A stretch of DNA of 64,000 nt, from the NCBI GenBank assembly GCA_948474755.1, contig CAOLHI010002517.1, forward strand, positions 1-64,000, in the 5' to 3' direction. This stretch comes from Ctenosaura bakeri (taxonomy: Eukaryota; Chordata; Lepidosauria; Squamata; Iguanidae). The notes below the pieces were generated by a model that worked only from the letters and a program-made list of their open reading frames with translations, had not been told where the DNA came from and ran no database searches. Shown here piece after piece: positions 32,021 through 42,763 of the stretch. The number at the start of each line of letters is the position of its first letter. Positions within the stretch are counted from its first letter, which is position 1. The position numbers and the translations under genes were made by a program.

Positions 32021-32385
32021 CTCTTAATTTGACTTTGGCTGTTGTGTGTAATGCTTTCTTATTTTTGCTCTTCAAAGTGCCAAAGAAAGTGCAGCCAGTC
32101 AAAATTTATAGCTGAGGTCATTGATCTAGTAGGGAACCATGCTAACAAGGTTTAATTAGCATCCATGTACACAGAGAAATGAAGACCTTGCTGAAGAGCA
32201 AAATAAATATCTTTGGCTAGTTGTTTGTGAAAATAAAGAACCTGGCCACTTGATGCTTGCTTTGGATGTGGGAGGGCCAAAATGTGAATTGTCAGGAAGC
32301 CAATAGCACTGTATGGGTGTGGAGCTGTTCCTTGCAAATAGGGCCGGTGGGTGAAGGAAGAGCAGGAGCAAAACCTCCTCATCCA

Positions 32386-32457
32386 TCCCTGGTGGTCTAG
32401 TGGTTAGGATTCAGTGCTCTCACTGCTGCAGTCCAGGTTCGATTCCTGGCCAGGGAA
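32386..32457 (+). tRNA. tRNA-Glu (CTC)
   Basis: 72 nt: TCCCTGG/CCAGGGA plus A, loop CTCTCAC (CTC), anticodon stem CAGTG/TGCTG with two G-T pairs, T arm CCAGG-TTCGATT-CCTGG fully paired. T-rich terminator sequence follows (T5 at about 32467 and the long T run at 32475). Likely functional. Confidence 0.92.
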
Positions 32458-32474
32458 GTTTCTTCCTTTTTACC

Positions 32475-32495
32475 TTTTTTTTTTTTTTTTTTTTT
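32475..32495 (+). terminator. T21 run downstream of tRNA-Glu
   Basis: Twenty-one T in a row, 18 nt past the Glu-CTC gene. It would act as a strong Pol III terminator, but could equally be an A-tail of a retroposed sequence on the reverse strand. The sister unit at 40.2 kb has only short T runs there. Confidence 0.6.
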
Positions 32496-32583
32496 GGTGT
32501 TCAGGGTCTCCTGGACTGTCATTTTCTCCCCAGCTGGGGATTGGAAATGCAGAGGAAAGGCTCCTGTCCTATTTTCCCTCATA

Positions 32584-32664
32584 GCCTTCTTAGCACAGCA
32601 GGCAGCAAGGCACTGTGTCTGAATGAAAATGCGAAGTTCCTGGAGGTGAGCCCAAGAAAAGGCA
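32584..32664 (+). pseudogene. tRNA-Met-derived pseudogene
   Basis: Begins GCCTTCTTAGCACAGCAGGC like elongator Met and ends AAAAGGCA, but the anticodon region (GAATGAAAATGCG) and T arm are lost. Its sister at 40364 has decayed in the same manner, so it was already dead before that duplication. Confidence 0.65.
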
Positions 32665-32702
32665 GCTGGCAGCAATCTTCCTCTAGGTGAGAAGTGTGGG
32701 AC

Positions 32703-33576
32703 CGTTACCCTGTATGTTGGGGGTCCCGGGAGGGGCGCCCAAATTACCAAATAAAAACACAAGTTGGAGGAATTTAGCTTGAGCACTCTCTTGGCTAAAC
32801 GAGAGGCAGGGTAACTTTAGCAAGGATCTTTTAACCCTATGTATACAGCATCAGGTCAGAGAACAGCTAAACAAGGTATTAAAGTAACAAATAGTATTTT
32901 ATTAAAAACAAGCAACACGAAAGACACGACAGATACTAACTAACTTAGAAATGGAATGGAGAGTTTCAAGGGAGCAGGTAATACGACATCTGGTCTTGTA
33001 GTCCTGGAGAGAAAGATGGGGTTCGGAGGGGAGAAAAAGCTCAGCATGGCTCGCTGAGGGGAGTTTCCTTAGACAACTGGCAGCAAGGTGGGATGGAAGT
33101 CCAAAGTAGTCTGAAGACGTCCCAAAAGTGGGGACTTTTTATAGGGTGGATTTTACCTACAGGCTATGCTATGCTCAGTGAGAACAAAGGAACTTTGAAG
33201 TCAGACAAAGGAGTTGGAAAAGGTCAGGTTTTGCATGATTGGCTTAGCTCTTAATGACAATAGCGTGGCCAGTACGTTGATGGCCTGACATAAAGAAATG
33301 GCTTGGCTCTTGGCCGTGCGGCTTTGTGTTGATATGTGCCGAGCAAAGCTGGTTTGGGGAGGTTTTTCCCTAAAGCAACGGAGAGGCTTAAGTTGCCTGC
33401 CTGAATGGGGTTCTGGAATGTACAACCATTAACGGCTGCGCCCTTACGTGCTTGTCCGGGGGACCTCTGCAAATACTTGGAGTAGGGTGACAGAGAAAGG
33501 TCAAGCAAAGGCCAAATTATTTGATATGAAAAGGATATCTAGTGCTCTCACCGGACATATCATAACCATGATAACA
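32703..33576 (-). mobile_element. Solo LTR F, TSD GGAC, with empty paralogous site
   Basis: 874 bp, reverse LTR A family: left edge CGTTACCCTG (TG mutated to CG), right edge GATAACA, GGAC at 32699-32702 and 33577-33580. Reversed TATA near 33136. At the matching point near 40436 in the sister unit the flanking sequence runs on without an LTR. Confidence 0.88.
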
Positions 33577-34006
33577 GGACCTCTGGGCTTTCTCACTGGG
33601 GCAAAAGGGGAGATTCCATGCAGCTTGGTTGTCAACCTCCAGCAGAGACTGAACAGGTTTCTCCACTTACACCTCACAAGGAATCAGAATGACTGCTGCT
33701 GCTGCTTCAATCCTTTTCTGACTGTTGTCTCCAGCTGGTCATCTAACACATTTGGAAGGACCAAATCTGTCCACTGGCCATAGACCAGTTGGTATGAATA
33801 AGCTGCATTTTATTCTGCTTTGAATTTTTAGAAAGGGCCTGGAAGCAAACTGACTGACAGGACACACTTGATGAGCCATAGCAAGATATGTTCACCAACA
33901 GGACCTCAGAGATCTGGACAGTGCTTCCCTTTGAGCCTGGCACATATCTTGGCAGTGCTTTCTACTAAAGAGGCTGACAAGCCCTATAGGCCCACTTTCC
34001 TCATGC

Positions 34007-34076
34007 AGCAGAGTGGTACAGGGAGGGCGTGCTGGGCCCATCAGTAAGAGGTTGATAGATCAAACCCCTCTTCTAC
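34007..34076 (+). pseudogene. tRNA-iMet pseudogene
   Basis: Forward initiator remnant: AGCAGAGTGGTACAGGGAGG, loop CCCATCA still with CAT, T arm GATAG-ATCAAAC degraded, 3' acceptor TTCTACA no longer complementary. Confidence 0.75.
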
Positions 34077-34548
34077 AGTCTTTCATTTGGCTTCAGAGAA
34101 GAAAAGGAGACCCTTTGGGGATGCTGGAATTTGACCCCACTGAAATCCCTGAGCTCAGCTACTTCCACATTTCCTGGCCTGGCTGCTGACCACGCCTTGA
34201 AGAAGAGTCCTTTCTCTAGGACAAGACAGTTGTCTCAGGACAACCACATCCCCATTGGTTCTAGCTTAGAAGCCTCCATATTGGAATGGAGAATTGCCAG
34301 GCCTCCCACAGGAAAGGAGTCTGTTCCAAATCTTCTGCCTTCCTTTCTTTATTTTCAGAAAGAAATCTAGAGAAGATTTTCAACCATCAACAAACACTTT
34401 TGACAAATGTTACACTTCTCTGTGACTGGATCTCTGGATCTCTGTTCAATCGGTGTTGGGACTGTTGACTACCTGGAAGACCGGGACTGAATTTCTGACT
34501 GGCTACACTCTCTTAGGCCCTTGGAAGGAGAAAAATAGGAAGACAGAA

Positions 34549-34617
34549 TGCACCAGCAGGGACTCGAACCCCGGTCACAAGATTGGGAACCTCGCATGAT
34601 GCCTCTACAACTGGTGC
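34549..34617 (-). pseudogene. tRNA-Gly (CCC) with A-box deletion
   Basis: Reverse-strand Gly gene with intact anticodon (TTCCCAA) and T arm but two bases missing between acceptor and D stem (GCACCAGTTGTAGAGG instead of the TGGTGTAG form). Length 69 nt. The A box is damaged, so expression is doubtful. Confidence 0.8.
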
Positions 34618-34939
34618 AACTGAGGAGGCCTTTCCTTTCCTGTAGAAATACCTTGCAAGAATAGCAAAGCTGGCAGGAACTTCTCAGGAATGGAGTCATC
34701 TCTTGATGTCTGTGGATTTGGCCTGGAAAAGAAGAATCTGCCATTTGATTCCTTTGCCCGGAGATAACACTTCCAAAGCAGAAGGTGGATGTTTACAGTC
34801 CTTTTGTCAGAGCGGGAAGCAAGGGCTCCACCTCTACACATTTTTAGTATACAGCATAACTCATCTTCTCAGCAGCTCAAAAATTCTCCTCTGTCTCTTG
34901 AGATGCTGCAGGCAAAAAGCAAAAGACAATATAGCCATC

Positions 34940-35011
34940 TAGCAGAGGGTGGTTTTGATCCATCGACCTCTGGGTTATGGGCCCAGCACGCTCCCGCTGC
35001 GCCACTCTGCT
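34940..35011 (-). tRNA. tRNA-iMet (CAT), initiator
   Basis: 72 nt reverse initiator: acceptor and CTGGG/CCCAG anticodon stem intact, loop CCCATAA. T arm GATGG-ATCAAAA-CCACC has one A-C mismatch and G57 changed to A. Partner of the damaged Gly gene at 34549; Asn and Ser of this unit are reduced to scraps near 35113. Confidence 0.85.
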
Positions 35012-35164
35012 CAGTGAGGGAATGGGAACTTTAGTGGCTTCTAGGCTTGTTTGTCACTTAGCAACATCCAGTCATGAAACCTTAGGGAGGACAGAGTGAG
35101 AAGGGACACAGCAGCCAGGTGTTTGTGGTGCAAATATTTCTACCACCTGGAAGAAGGGCAGAAA

Positions 35165-35285
35165 ATGGACCCCAAGATCTGACTTAGCAACAAATTGCTC
35201 AGTGCCATCTGTGTGGTTGAAGCCTCTAAGAGAATGAAAGAAAGTATTAATGATAAAAAGAACGCATGAAACTTGAGCTTGTTCA
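35165..35285 (-). repeat. R spacer, left part, cut by later insertions
   Basis: AGATCTGACTTAGCAACAAA and GTGCCATCTGTGTGGTTGAA match the start of inverted R (31390-31440). The match ends near 35285, where L1 sequence begins, and resumes near 39115. Confidence 0.6.
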
Positions 35286-35289
35286 GAGG

Positions 35290-36412
35290 TTCTAGCAGTA
35301 GAGTGCAACTATCGTATACTCTTGACCAAAGAACGGTATCTGAAGTGGTATCTGAGGCCATCTAAATTGGACAAGATGTATAAAACAGGACAGAAAGAAT
35401 GCTGGAAATGCACAAAAGAAGAAGGAACATTCTACCATATGTGGTGGACATGTCCAAAAGCAAAGAGATTTTAGAAGAATATCAATTAAACTATATCAGA
35501 TATGCTGGGAGTTAATATTCCACTTTCCCCCAACCTTTTCTTATTGAATATTATTCCAGATACAGAACAATTAATTATGAAAAACAAATGGAAATAATGC
35601 TATATATGATTACTTCCACTAGAGTAGCTTACGCAAAATACTGGAAAAGTCAGCAAATTCCAGAACCTGATGAATGAATCTTGAAGCTTATGGAGATGAA
35701 AGAATGTGACAAACTGTCAAAATCATTTACAGAAGCAAAAAAGGGAGTATATGAAACAGAATGGAATCTGATAACAATATATTTAAAAATTCAAAGACAT
35801 TATAAATAAAATCAACAGAGTTTGAAATCAATATAGAAATTTACAGCAGCAGAACACCATTAGTACTGTATAACCCAATAGACATGGTAAGCCGATTAAC
35901 AAAAATGATGTATAGGTGGTCTAACATGATAGTAAATCAAGAAAGGGGAAAGAAAGAAAATTGTACAATATCTGTGTGGAATGCTTTTGAATTTATAGAG
36001 GTATCTCTAATGATACACAGAATAAACCCCAAAATGGTAGTCAGGAAGTAAATCAAAATTCATTCTCATAAATAAACATAGAGTTATTCAACTTATGGAA
36101 CATGGGAAAACAGATGAAATTTGAAGATGAAGAAAGTAACATACCCGTGAATATATCAGTAAATTAGATATATAATAATTTTAATATATAAACCTGTCAT
36201 ATATATAGTACTTAGAAAATATATTTAATATATATAGAAAGTTTAAGGAATAGAATGTGAAGAATACAGGATACTGATATAGGCTAATGTGGCATCTTAA
36301 AAAAATATAATGGGAAACTGTAACACCTGCAAATAATTCTATATGCTCTCTGTACAAATTATGTATCAATTTCTTATTGTTTTTAATTTTTTTTAATTTA
36401 TTTTGATTCTTT
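35290..36412 (+). mobile_element. L1-type LINE, 3' fragment
   Basis: Forward L1 piece: translation near 35400-35470 gives YKTGQKECWKC and FYHMWWTCPKAK, matching the C-terminal ORF2 of the first L1 (YHLWWTC at about 5100). The rest is AT-rich 3'UTR with a T-rich end at about 36375-36412, then CR1. Frames are broken; not functional. Confidence 0.85.
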
Positions 36413-36414
36413 TC

Positions 36415-39020
36415 ATAGAATCATAGAATCATAGAGTTGGAAGAGACCCCAGGGGCCATCGAGTCCAACCCCCAGCCATGCAGGAACACCCATCAAAGCA
36501 TTCCCAACAGATGGCCATCCAGCCTCTGCTTAAAAACCTCCAAAGAAGGAGACTCCACCACACTCTGAGGCAGCAGATTCCACTGCCAGATAGCTCTGAC
36601 CATCAGGAAGATCTTCTTGAGGTTCAGATGGAATCTTCTTTCCTGCAGCTTGAATCCATTGCTCCTTGTCCTAGTCTCTGGAGCAGTAGAGAACAAGCCT
36701 GCTCCTCCTCGACATGACATCCCTTCAAATATTTGAACACAGCTATCATGTCCCCTCTGAACCTTCTTTCTGCAGACTAAACATACTCAGCTCCCTAAGG
36801 CGTTCTTCATAGGGCGTGGCTTCCAGACTCTTCTCCATTTTGGTCACCCTCCTTTGGACACATCCCAGTTTGTCAATATCCTTCTTGAACTGAAGTGTCC
36901 AGGACTGGACACAGTATTCCAAATGAGGTCTAACCAATGCAGAATAGAGTGGTACCATTACCTCCCTCAATCTAGACACCATACTCCTATTGATGCAGCC
37001 AAGAATCGTGTTGGCCTTCTTGGCTGCCAGATCACATTGCTGACTCATGTTCAGCTTGTGATCTACCAAGACTCCTAGATCCCTTTCACACGGACTGCTA
37101 TCCAGCCACACATCCCCCATCCTATATTTGTGCATTCCATTTTTTCTGCCTAAGTGCAGGACCTTACATTTCTCTTTGTTGAAATTTATTTTGTTAGCTT
37201 TGGCCCAGCTCTCCAATCTGTCAAGGTCATTTTCAATGTTGATCTTGTCCTCTGGCATATTAGCAACACCTCCCAATTTGGTGTCATCTGCAAATTTGAT
37301 CAGCATGCCCTCCACTCCTTCATCCAAATCATTGATGAAGATGTTGAATAGCATTAGGCCCAGGACAGAACCCTGTGGCACCCCGCTAGTCACTTCTCTC
37401 CAGGAGGAAAAGCAGCCATTGGTGAGCACCTTTTGGGTTCAGTCAGTCAACCAATTACCAATCCATGTAACAGCAGCCCTGTCCAGCCTGCATTTTACTA
37501 ACTTCTTCGCAAGAATGTCATGGGGAACTTTGTCAAAGGCCTTACTGAAGTCAAGATATGCTATGTCTACAGCATTCCCTTCACCTCTCAAGCTTGTAAC
37601 CCTGTCATAAAGAGAGATAAAATTAGTCTGGCATGACTTATTTTTGAGAAATCCATGTTGGCTTTTAGTGATTATGGCCTTGCTTTCTAAGTAATTACAA
37701 ACTGACTGTTTAATGATCTGCTCTAGGATCTTTCCTGGTATTGATGTCAACCTGACTGGGCGATAATTATTTGGGTCCTCTTTTTTCTCTTTCTTGAAGA
37801 TGGGGATGATATTTGCCCTCCTCCAGTCTGCTGGGACTTCTCCTGTTCTCCAAGAGTTCTCAAAGATTATTGCAAGTGGTTCAGAAATGACCTCCGCCAG
37901 TTCTTTTAATATCCTTGGATGTAATTCATCTGGCCCTGGAGACGTGAATTCATCTAGTTTAGCCAGATATTCCTGTACTACTTCTCTACTTATTCTGTGC
38001 TGCATTTCCCTCACTTCCTCACCTACTCCCCATGCCCCAGGTTGGGTACTTCTATCCTTTTCGGAGAAAACTGAGGCAAAGAAGGTATTGAGTAGTTCTG
38101 CCTTCTCACTTCCCCGTTATTAATTGGTCATCTTCTCCACACAGTGACCATATCATTTCCTTGTTTTTCCTTTTGCTGCAGACATATCTAAATATGAGCT
38201 TTTTTTATTATTTTTGATGCTTCTGGCAAGCCTGCGTTCATTCTGTGCTTTAGCTTTCCTGACCGTCTCCCTACATCTCCTGGCTATTTGCTTGAATTCC
38301 TTTTTGGTGGTTTCACCATTCTTCCATTTCCTGTACATGTTTCTTTTAACACTTAGCTCAGCTGAGAGTTCTTCAGTCAATCATTTTGGTTTCTTTAGGC
38401 ACCTGCCATTTTTCCTCCTTATTGTCACAGTTTTCAATTGTGCCTTCAGTATCTCACTTTTAAGAAACTCCCATCTGTCTTGAACTCCTTTCTCTATTAT
38501 TATTCTTGACCACGGGATTTCAGCAAGTAACTCTCTAAGTTTACAGAAATCAGCTTTCTTAAAGTCTAGAATGTGTGTCTGGCTACACTTGGCTTCTCCT
38601 TCCCACTGAATGACAAACTCCAAAAAAGCATGGTGCCTCCCCATCTAAGGATCCCACCACCTCCACCTCTGGATTAGGTCACCCCTGTTGGTCAGAATCA
38701 GATCTAAAATAGTCGATCCCCTTGTTGGCTCTTCCACCTTCTGGACCATGAAATTGTCTGCAAGGCAAGCGAGGAACTTGTTGGACCTTGCAGTCTTGGC
38801 AGAGTTTGACTGCCAACAAATACCAGGATAATTGAAATCTCTCATTACTACTTCTTTTTGAATGTGTGGTCATCTGCTCCAGGAAGGCCTCATCCAAGTC
38901 TTCAGGGAGGCCCGGAGGCCTGTAGCAAACCCCCACCATCACATCCCTATTGTTTCTTGCTCTCTTAATTCTTACCCAGATGCTTTCGACTTGGCTTCTC
39001 AGATTTAAGTCATGGTTCTC
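36415..39020 (-). mobile_element. CR1 LINE, 2.6 kb, 5'-truncated
   Basis: Longest CR1 here. Its 3' end is at the left (TCATAGAATCATAGAATCAT at about 36416) and its 5' end runs into an AT-rich simple repeat near 39030. It covers the endonuclease C-terminal half through the whole reverse transcriptase and the 3' tail. It lies within the R spacer of a tRNA unit, next to an L1 fragment. Confidence 0.93.
36746..39015 (-). pseudogene. CR1 ORF2 (endonuclease-reverse transcriptase), few breaks
   Basis: Read from right to left: endonuclease end (GVCYRPPG near 38920; LDLILTN near 38700), linker (SVKRNMYRKWKNGE), RT with FTSPGPDELHPRILK, NNYRPVRLTSI, motif A YLDFSKAFDKVPHD (near 37560) and PQGSVLGLMLFNIF, then the FADD catalytic motif (near 37285). 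Several parts are in one frame split only by single stops: a TGA at 37439-37441 and stops at 38381-38383 and 38645-38647. Frameshifts occur near 38150 and 38845. A rather young, dead copy. Confidence 0.88.
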
Positions 39021-39029
39021 TTTACAGGT

Positions 39030-39112
39030 GAAGAGTATACAATAGTATACAATAAAATAGTATACAATAAATAGTATACAATAAAATTTAAAAAGAAAAG
39101 AAAAGAAAAAAG
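39030..39112 (+). repeat. ATAGTATACAATAAA simple repeat
   Basis: Repeated AGTATACAATA units followed by an A/G-rich stretch (AAAGAAAAGAAAAGAAAAAA). Sits between the CR1 5' end and the resumed R spacer. Confidence 0.85.
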
Positions 39113-39114
39113 GG

Positions 39115-39378
39115 CATGAACAAAATACTGAATATAATGGATTTAAGAACTGTACATAAACCACGGACCCATTCTAGAGAGCAATACTCCTTCATAAACT
39201 CTTACTATAAAAACAAACATAGGACAATACTGGGAATATGGGCAGATATAGAAACCTTGAATTATATAAAATCTGCTTGCCAACCCTCCACAGTCAACCA
39301 GCTTTTAAAGAACAAAGGAGTTCACTATGAAGCACATTGGCTGTTAATAACAACCAAGTCCATTCTATTCAGTCCCAA
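39115..39378 (-). repeat. R spacer, copy 3, inverted (right part)
   Basis: Matches 31490-31740 closely: AATACTGAATATAATGGATT, ACACAGGACAATACTG-like ATAGGACAATACTGGGAATA, and GAAGCACATTGGCTGTTAAT. Continues the copy whose left part is at 35165-35285. Confidence 0.75.
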
Positions 39379-39556
39379 GCCATTTTCACACTAGGCTGTT
39401 ATAGCGCGACGATTCCACTTTCAACATCCTCTGGAATCCTGGGGTTTGCAGTTTCGGGAGGGGCCGGGTGGCCTTTCCCTAAACTGCAAACCCCAGGATC
39501 CCATAGGATGTTGAAAGTGGAATCATAGCACTATACCAGCCTAGTGTGGAAGTGGT
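39379..39556. mobile_element. Palindromic MITE
   Basis: Near-perfect inverted repeat of about 75 bp per arm: CCACTTTCAACATCCTCTGG pairs with the sequence at 39507-39526, and GGGGTTTGCAGTTT pairs with AAACTGCAAACCCC. Same family as 15357-15553. Absent from the sister unit near 31745, so it inserted after that duplication. Confidence 0.75.
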
Positions 39557-39679
39557 CCCAGACTTCTCCAGTCTGTTTCTCCTCTTCTGCCTGATTGGCC
39601 TCTTGCATCTGACCTCTCCCCTGCAAGGAGCTGTCCAAAGTGCTGAACCCCTTTCTCTGCTATTGCTGTTCTTTTTGCT

Positions 39680-39830
39680 GTTTGCCTTGAAGTAATTGCT
39701 GACTTATGATGACCCTAAGGCAAGCCTATCACAGGGGTTTTTCAGGGGCTAAGTGTGCGATATGCCTGAGATCACTCAGGGGGTTTCCATGGCTCATCTC
39801 CAGGGTTGTAGTCCAATGCCCAAACCACTA
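39680..39830 (-). mobile_element. tRNA-derived SINE, Sauria/BovB-tail type
   Basis: Reverse SINE at the same place as in the unit at 31.8 kb: GCTGACTTATGATGACCCTA, CAGGGGTTTTTCAGGGGCTA, GGGTTTCCATGGCTCATC, then a shortened head. Partly deleted. Confidence 0.7.
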
Positions 39831-40176
39831 CTCCAGAAAACTTCCCTCAATTCGACTTTCACTGTCCTGGATGATACTTTCTTATTTTTGTTCTTCAAAG
39901 CACCAAAGTAAGCGCAGCCAGTCAAAATTTATAGCTGTGGTCCCTGGTCTAGTGGGGAACCATGCTAACAAGGGTTTAATTAGCATCCATGTACACAGAG
40001 GAGTGAAGAATTTGCAAGAAAAACAAATGTGTTTCGTTGTTACTTGTGAAAATAAGGAACCTGGCCACTTGATGCTTGCTTTGGACGTGAGAGGGCCAAG
40101 ATGTGAATCCTCAGCAAGCCATTGGCATTGTATTGGTGGCAAGTCCTTCTTTGCAGGAGCAAAACCTCCTCATCCA

Positions 40177-40248
40177 TCCCTGGTGGTCTAGTGGTTAGGA
40201 TTCAGCGCTCTCACTGCCGTGGTCTGGGTTCAATTCCCAGCCAGAGAA
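40177..40248 (+). tRNA. tRNA-Glu (CTC), slightly decayed
   Basis: 72 nt: loop CTCTCAC (CTC), T arm CTGGG-TTCAATT-CCCAG paired. One acceptor mismatch (TCCCTGG against CCAGAGA) and one anticodon-stem mismatch (CAGCG/TGCCG). Sister of 32386. Activity uncertain. Confidence 0.82.
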
Positions 40249-40363
40249 GTTTTTTCATTTTTATCTTCTCCTCAGGTTGTTCTGCTCCTCCCAGGATGTA
40301 ATTTTCTCCCCATCCTGGAATTAGATACGCAGAGGAAAGGCTTTTGGCCTGTTTCCCCCTGTA

Positions 40364-40440
40364 GCCTTCTTAGCACAGCAGGTAGCAAGGCTGTGTGTCT
40401 GGCTGATAATGCAAAGGTCCTAAAGGTGAGCCTGTGTGTG
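40364..40440 (+). pseudogene. tRNA-Met-derived pseudogene
   Basis: GCCTTCTTAGCACAGCAGGT begins like elongator Met; GCTGATAATGCAAAGGTCCT keeps part of the anticodon arm but CAT is gone, and the T arm and 3' acceptor are lost. Sister of 32584. Confidence 0.6.
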
Positions 40441-40738
40441 ACCTTGGGCTTTCTCACTGTGGTCAAAATAGAGATACCCTGTAGCTGGGTTGTCAGTTTC
40501 AGGCAGAGACCAGAGAGGTTCCTCCACTTACGCCTCACAAGGAATCACCATGACTCTTACTGCAGAGGTAGCCACAAACAAACTAAAGCTTAGAGCTGGA
40601 GGACTTCCCCACACCTGAAGCCCACATCTCCACCCACCAACCATGGAAAGCCTGCTTGGTTTCAAGTTCCACCCTCCAAAAAGTGCTTTTTGTGTGTGTG
40701 TGTGTCTTCTGAGCCAAAAAGAACTGCCAACAGTCACA

Positions 40739-40802
40739 TAGCAAAGATAGGTTCGGTCCATTGGGTTATGGGCCCAGCACGTTTCTCCTGCACCACCCTG
40801 CT
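40739..40802 (-). pseudogene. tRNA-iMet pseudogene
   Basis: Reverse initiator remnant of about 64 nt. CTGGGCCCATAACCCA is perfect, but the variable and T region is shortened and C-rich changes break the D arm. Preceded by a GT run (40690-40705). Confidence 0.75.
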
Positions 40803-41271
40803 GCATGAGGGAAAGTGAACCTGTAGGATTTTTTTATTTTTTTTTTGTAGAGAGCAATGCCAAGCATGGGGAAACCATAGGCTGTACAAGACTGAGAGAA
40901 TGGAGTGGCCCCGGTGTCTGTGGTGCTGTTGGTTAGACCTCTTGCTATGGGTGCTGTGGCTGGTCAGCCTGTTTGGTTCCAAGCCCTTTCTGATCTCTCT
41001 CTCCCAACGGTTTGTCTACCACACTAGGAGGGTCAGAGCAGTCCACTGGTCATATTCCAGTTGATAGGAATAAGTTGTATTTTATTCTACTTGCTAGAAA
41101 GGGCTTGGAGGCAAACAGACTGATAAGCCACAGTTGACAATCCATAGCAATGACCTCAGAGACCTGGACAGTGCTGCTTGTTCACCCTGACACAGTCTGA
41201 GGTTTTATACTTGGAAATTGCTCTCGACCAAAAAGGCTGACAAGATCCTACATGTCCGCTTTCCCTCATGC

Positions 41272-41336
41272 AGCAGAGTGGCAGAGAGAAAGTGTGCTGA
41301 TCCCATAACTAAGAGGTTGAACAAACTCATCTACAA
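41272..41336 (+). pseudogene. tRNA-iMet pseudogene
   Basis: AGCAGAGTGGCAGAGAGAAA then GTGTGCTGATCCCATAACTA: CAT loop kept, the G-C pairs of the anticodon stem and the T arm lost. Equivalent to the remnant at 34007 in the sister unit. Confidence 0.7.
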
Positions 41337-41579
41337 ACCCATCTAACCTTTCTTTTTCAGCTCAGAGGAGAAAAGGAGACCCTTTGAGGAGACTGGAATT
41401 GGAACCCATGGAAGTCCCTGAGCCCAACTACTTCCACATTCACTTTCTGGTCTGCTAAGAAGTCTACTGGGGAAAACAGGCCAGGAGTCTTTCCTCTGTA
41501 CATCCAGTCCCAGGATGGGGAGAAAATGATACTTTGGGAAGAGTTGAACAACCTAAAGAGAAGATAAGAAGGAAGAACC

Positions 41580-41651
41580 TTCCCTGGCCGGGAATCGAAC
41601 CCGGGCCACGGCGGTGAGAGCGCCGAATCCTAACCACTAGACCACCAGGGA
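41580..41651 (-). tRNA. tRNA-Glu (CTC), best copy
   Basis: 72 nt reverse strand, every stem perfectly paired: TCCCTGG/CCAGGGA, anticodon stem CGGCG/CGCCG around CTCTCAC, T arm CCGGG-TTCGATT-CCCGG. It matches the vertebrate Glu-CTC consensus as I know it. Very likely functional. Confidence 0.97.
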
Positions 41652-42011
41652 GGGATGAAGAGGCTTTCTTCCTGCTCTTTCTTCACCCAGCAGGCCCTGT
41701 TTGAAACACTGACTGAGGCAAAGGAGGACTCCCCACCCATATAACACCACTGCCCGCCCTCCCACTGGAAAAGAGCCTCTTCCAAAGCTTCTGCCTTTCT
41801 TTCTTTATTTTCACAAGCTAAACTAGAAAGGATTTTCAGCCCCACCCCCCCACCCACAAATACCTTGACTAATGTTTTCCTTCTCTTTGTGAATGGGTCA
41901 CAATTCTACCAGTGTTGGCAATATTGGACACTGGCTGGAGGAGCTGGGCTGTAAATTTTGACTAGCTGCATTCTGTTTGGCTGTGGAAAGGGCAAAAATG
42001 AGAAAGCAGGG

Positions 42012-42082
42012 TGCACCAGTCGGGACTTGAACCTGGGTCACAAGATTGGGAACCTGGCATGATGCCTCTACACCACTGGTGC
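42012..42082 (-). tRNA. tRNA-Gly (CCC), decayed
   Basis: 71 nt reverse: acceptor GCACCAG/CTGGTGC intact and loop TTCCCAA (CCC). The anticodon stem has a C-T mismatch and the T stem (CCAGG/CCCGA) has two mismatches. Probably non-functional. First gene of unit Q3. Confidence 0.75.
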
Positions 42083-42406
42083 AACTGAGGAAAGTTTTTT
42101 CCATCCCTGTAGAAAAACCCTGCAGGGAAGCCAAAGCTGGCAGGAAACTCTGAGGAGCCGAGTCATCTCTTAATGGCTGAGGATTCAGTCTGTGAAAGGA
42201 AAATCTGTCACTTGACTGCTTGGCCCCAAGCCAATACTTCCAAAGCAGAATGCAGCTATTTATGGGCCTTTTGTCAGAGAGGGAAGCAGGAGCTCCACCT
42301 GTGCACATTTTTAGCATACAGGATAACTCATCCTGCCAGCAGCAGAAAGATTTCCTTTCTGTTTCGTGCGATGCGTGAGGCCAAAAGAAAAGACAATATA
42401 GCCAAC

Positions 42407-42478
42407 TAGCAGAGGATGGTTTCGATCCATCGACCTCTGGGTTATGGGCCCAGCACGCTCCTGCTGCGCCACTCTGCT
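42407..42478 (-). tRNA. tRNA-iMet (CAT), initiator
   Basis: 72 nt, all initiator features intact: A1-T72, CTGGG/CCCAG, CCCATAA, T arm GATGG-ATCGAAA-CCATC. Divergent from Asn with a 109-bp gap. Likely functional. Confidence 0.96.
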
Positions 42479-42587
42479 CAGTAGGAAAAATGGAACTCTG
42501 ATGGCTTGTCAGCTGGCTTGTCACTGAGAAACACCCAGCCATGAAAGCTTAAGGAAAGTGGGGACTCAAAGAGAACCCTGCAGCTGA

Positions 42588-42661
42588 GTCTCTGTGGCGC
42601 AATGGGTTAGCGCGTCTGGCTGTTAACCAGAAGGATGGTGGTTCGAGCCCACCCAGGGACG
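42588..42661 (+). tRNA. tRNA-Asn (GTT)
   Basis: 74 nt, fully paired: D arm GCGCAATGGGTTAGCGC, TCTGG/CCAGA around CTGTTAA, T arm GGTGG-TTCGAGC-CCACC. Best Asn copy on the forward strand. Ser follows after 20 nt with no terminator. Confidence 0.96.
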
Positions 42662-42681
42662 GCTGTGGGGGATCCACCCTT

Positions 42682-42763
42682 GACAAGGTGACTGAGTGCA
42701 GAAGGTGATGGACTGCTAATTCATTGTGCTCTGCACGCGTGGGTTCGAATCCCACCCTTGTTG
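42682..42763 (+). tRNA. tRNA-Ser (GCT), altered D arm
   Basis: 82 nt with CTGCTAA loop (GCT), long variable arm and intact T arm, but the D arm reads ACTGAGTGCAGAAGGTGA and has lost A-box bases and G18-G19. Acceptor closes with a G1-T72 wobble. T7 run at 42767-42773 downstream. Likely weakened. Confidence 0.85.

Noticed and set aside
36746..38014. CR1 reverse transcriptase as an active gene
   Set aside because: In-frame stops at 37439-37441, 38381-38383 and 38645-38647, frameshifts, and 5' truncation.
15357..39556. CRISPR-like or other spaced direct repeats
   Set aside because: No array of short direct repeats with unique spacers is present; the repeats seen are transposons, microsatellites and duplicated tRNA units.
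40911..40945. tRNA-Asn 5' end remnant (also near 31331, 35113 and 53351)
   Set aside because: Only the first ~28 bases resemble Asn, with no anticodon arm. Noted as debris of Q units, not as features.
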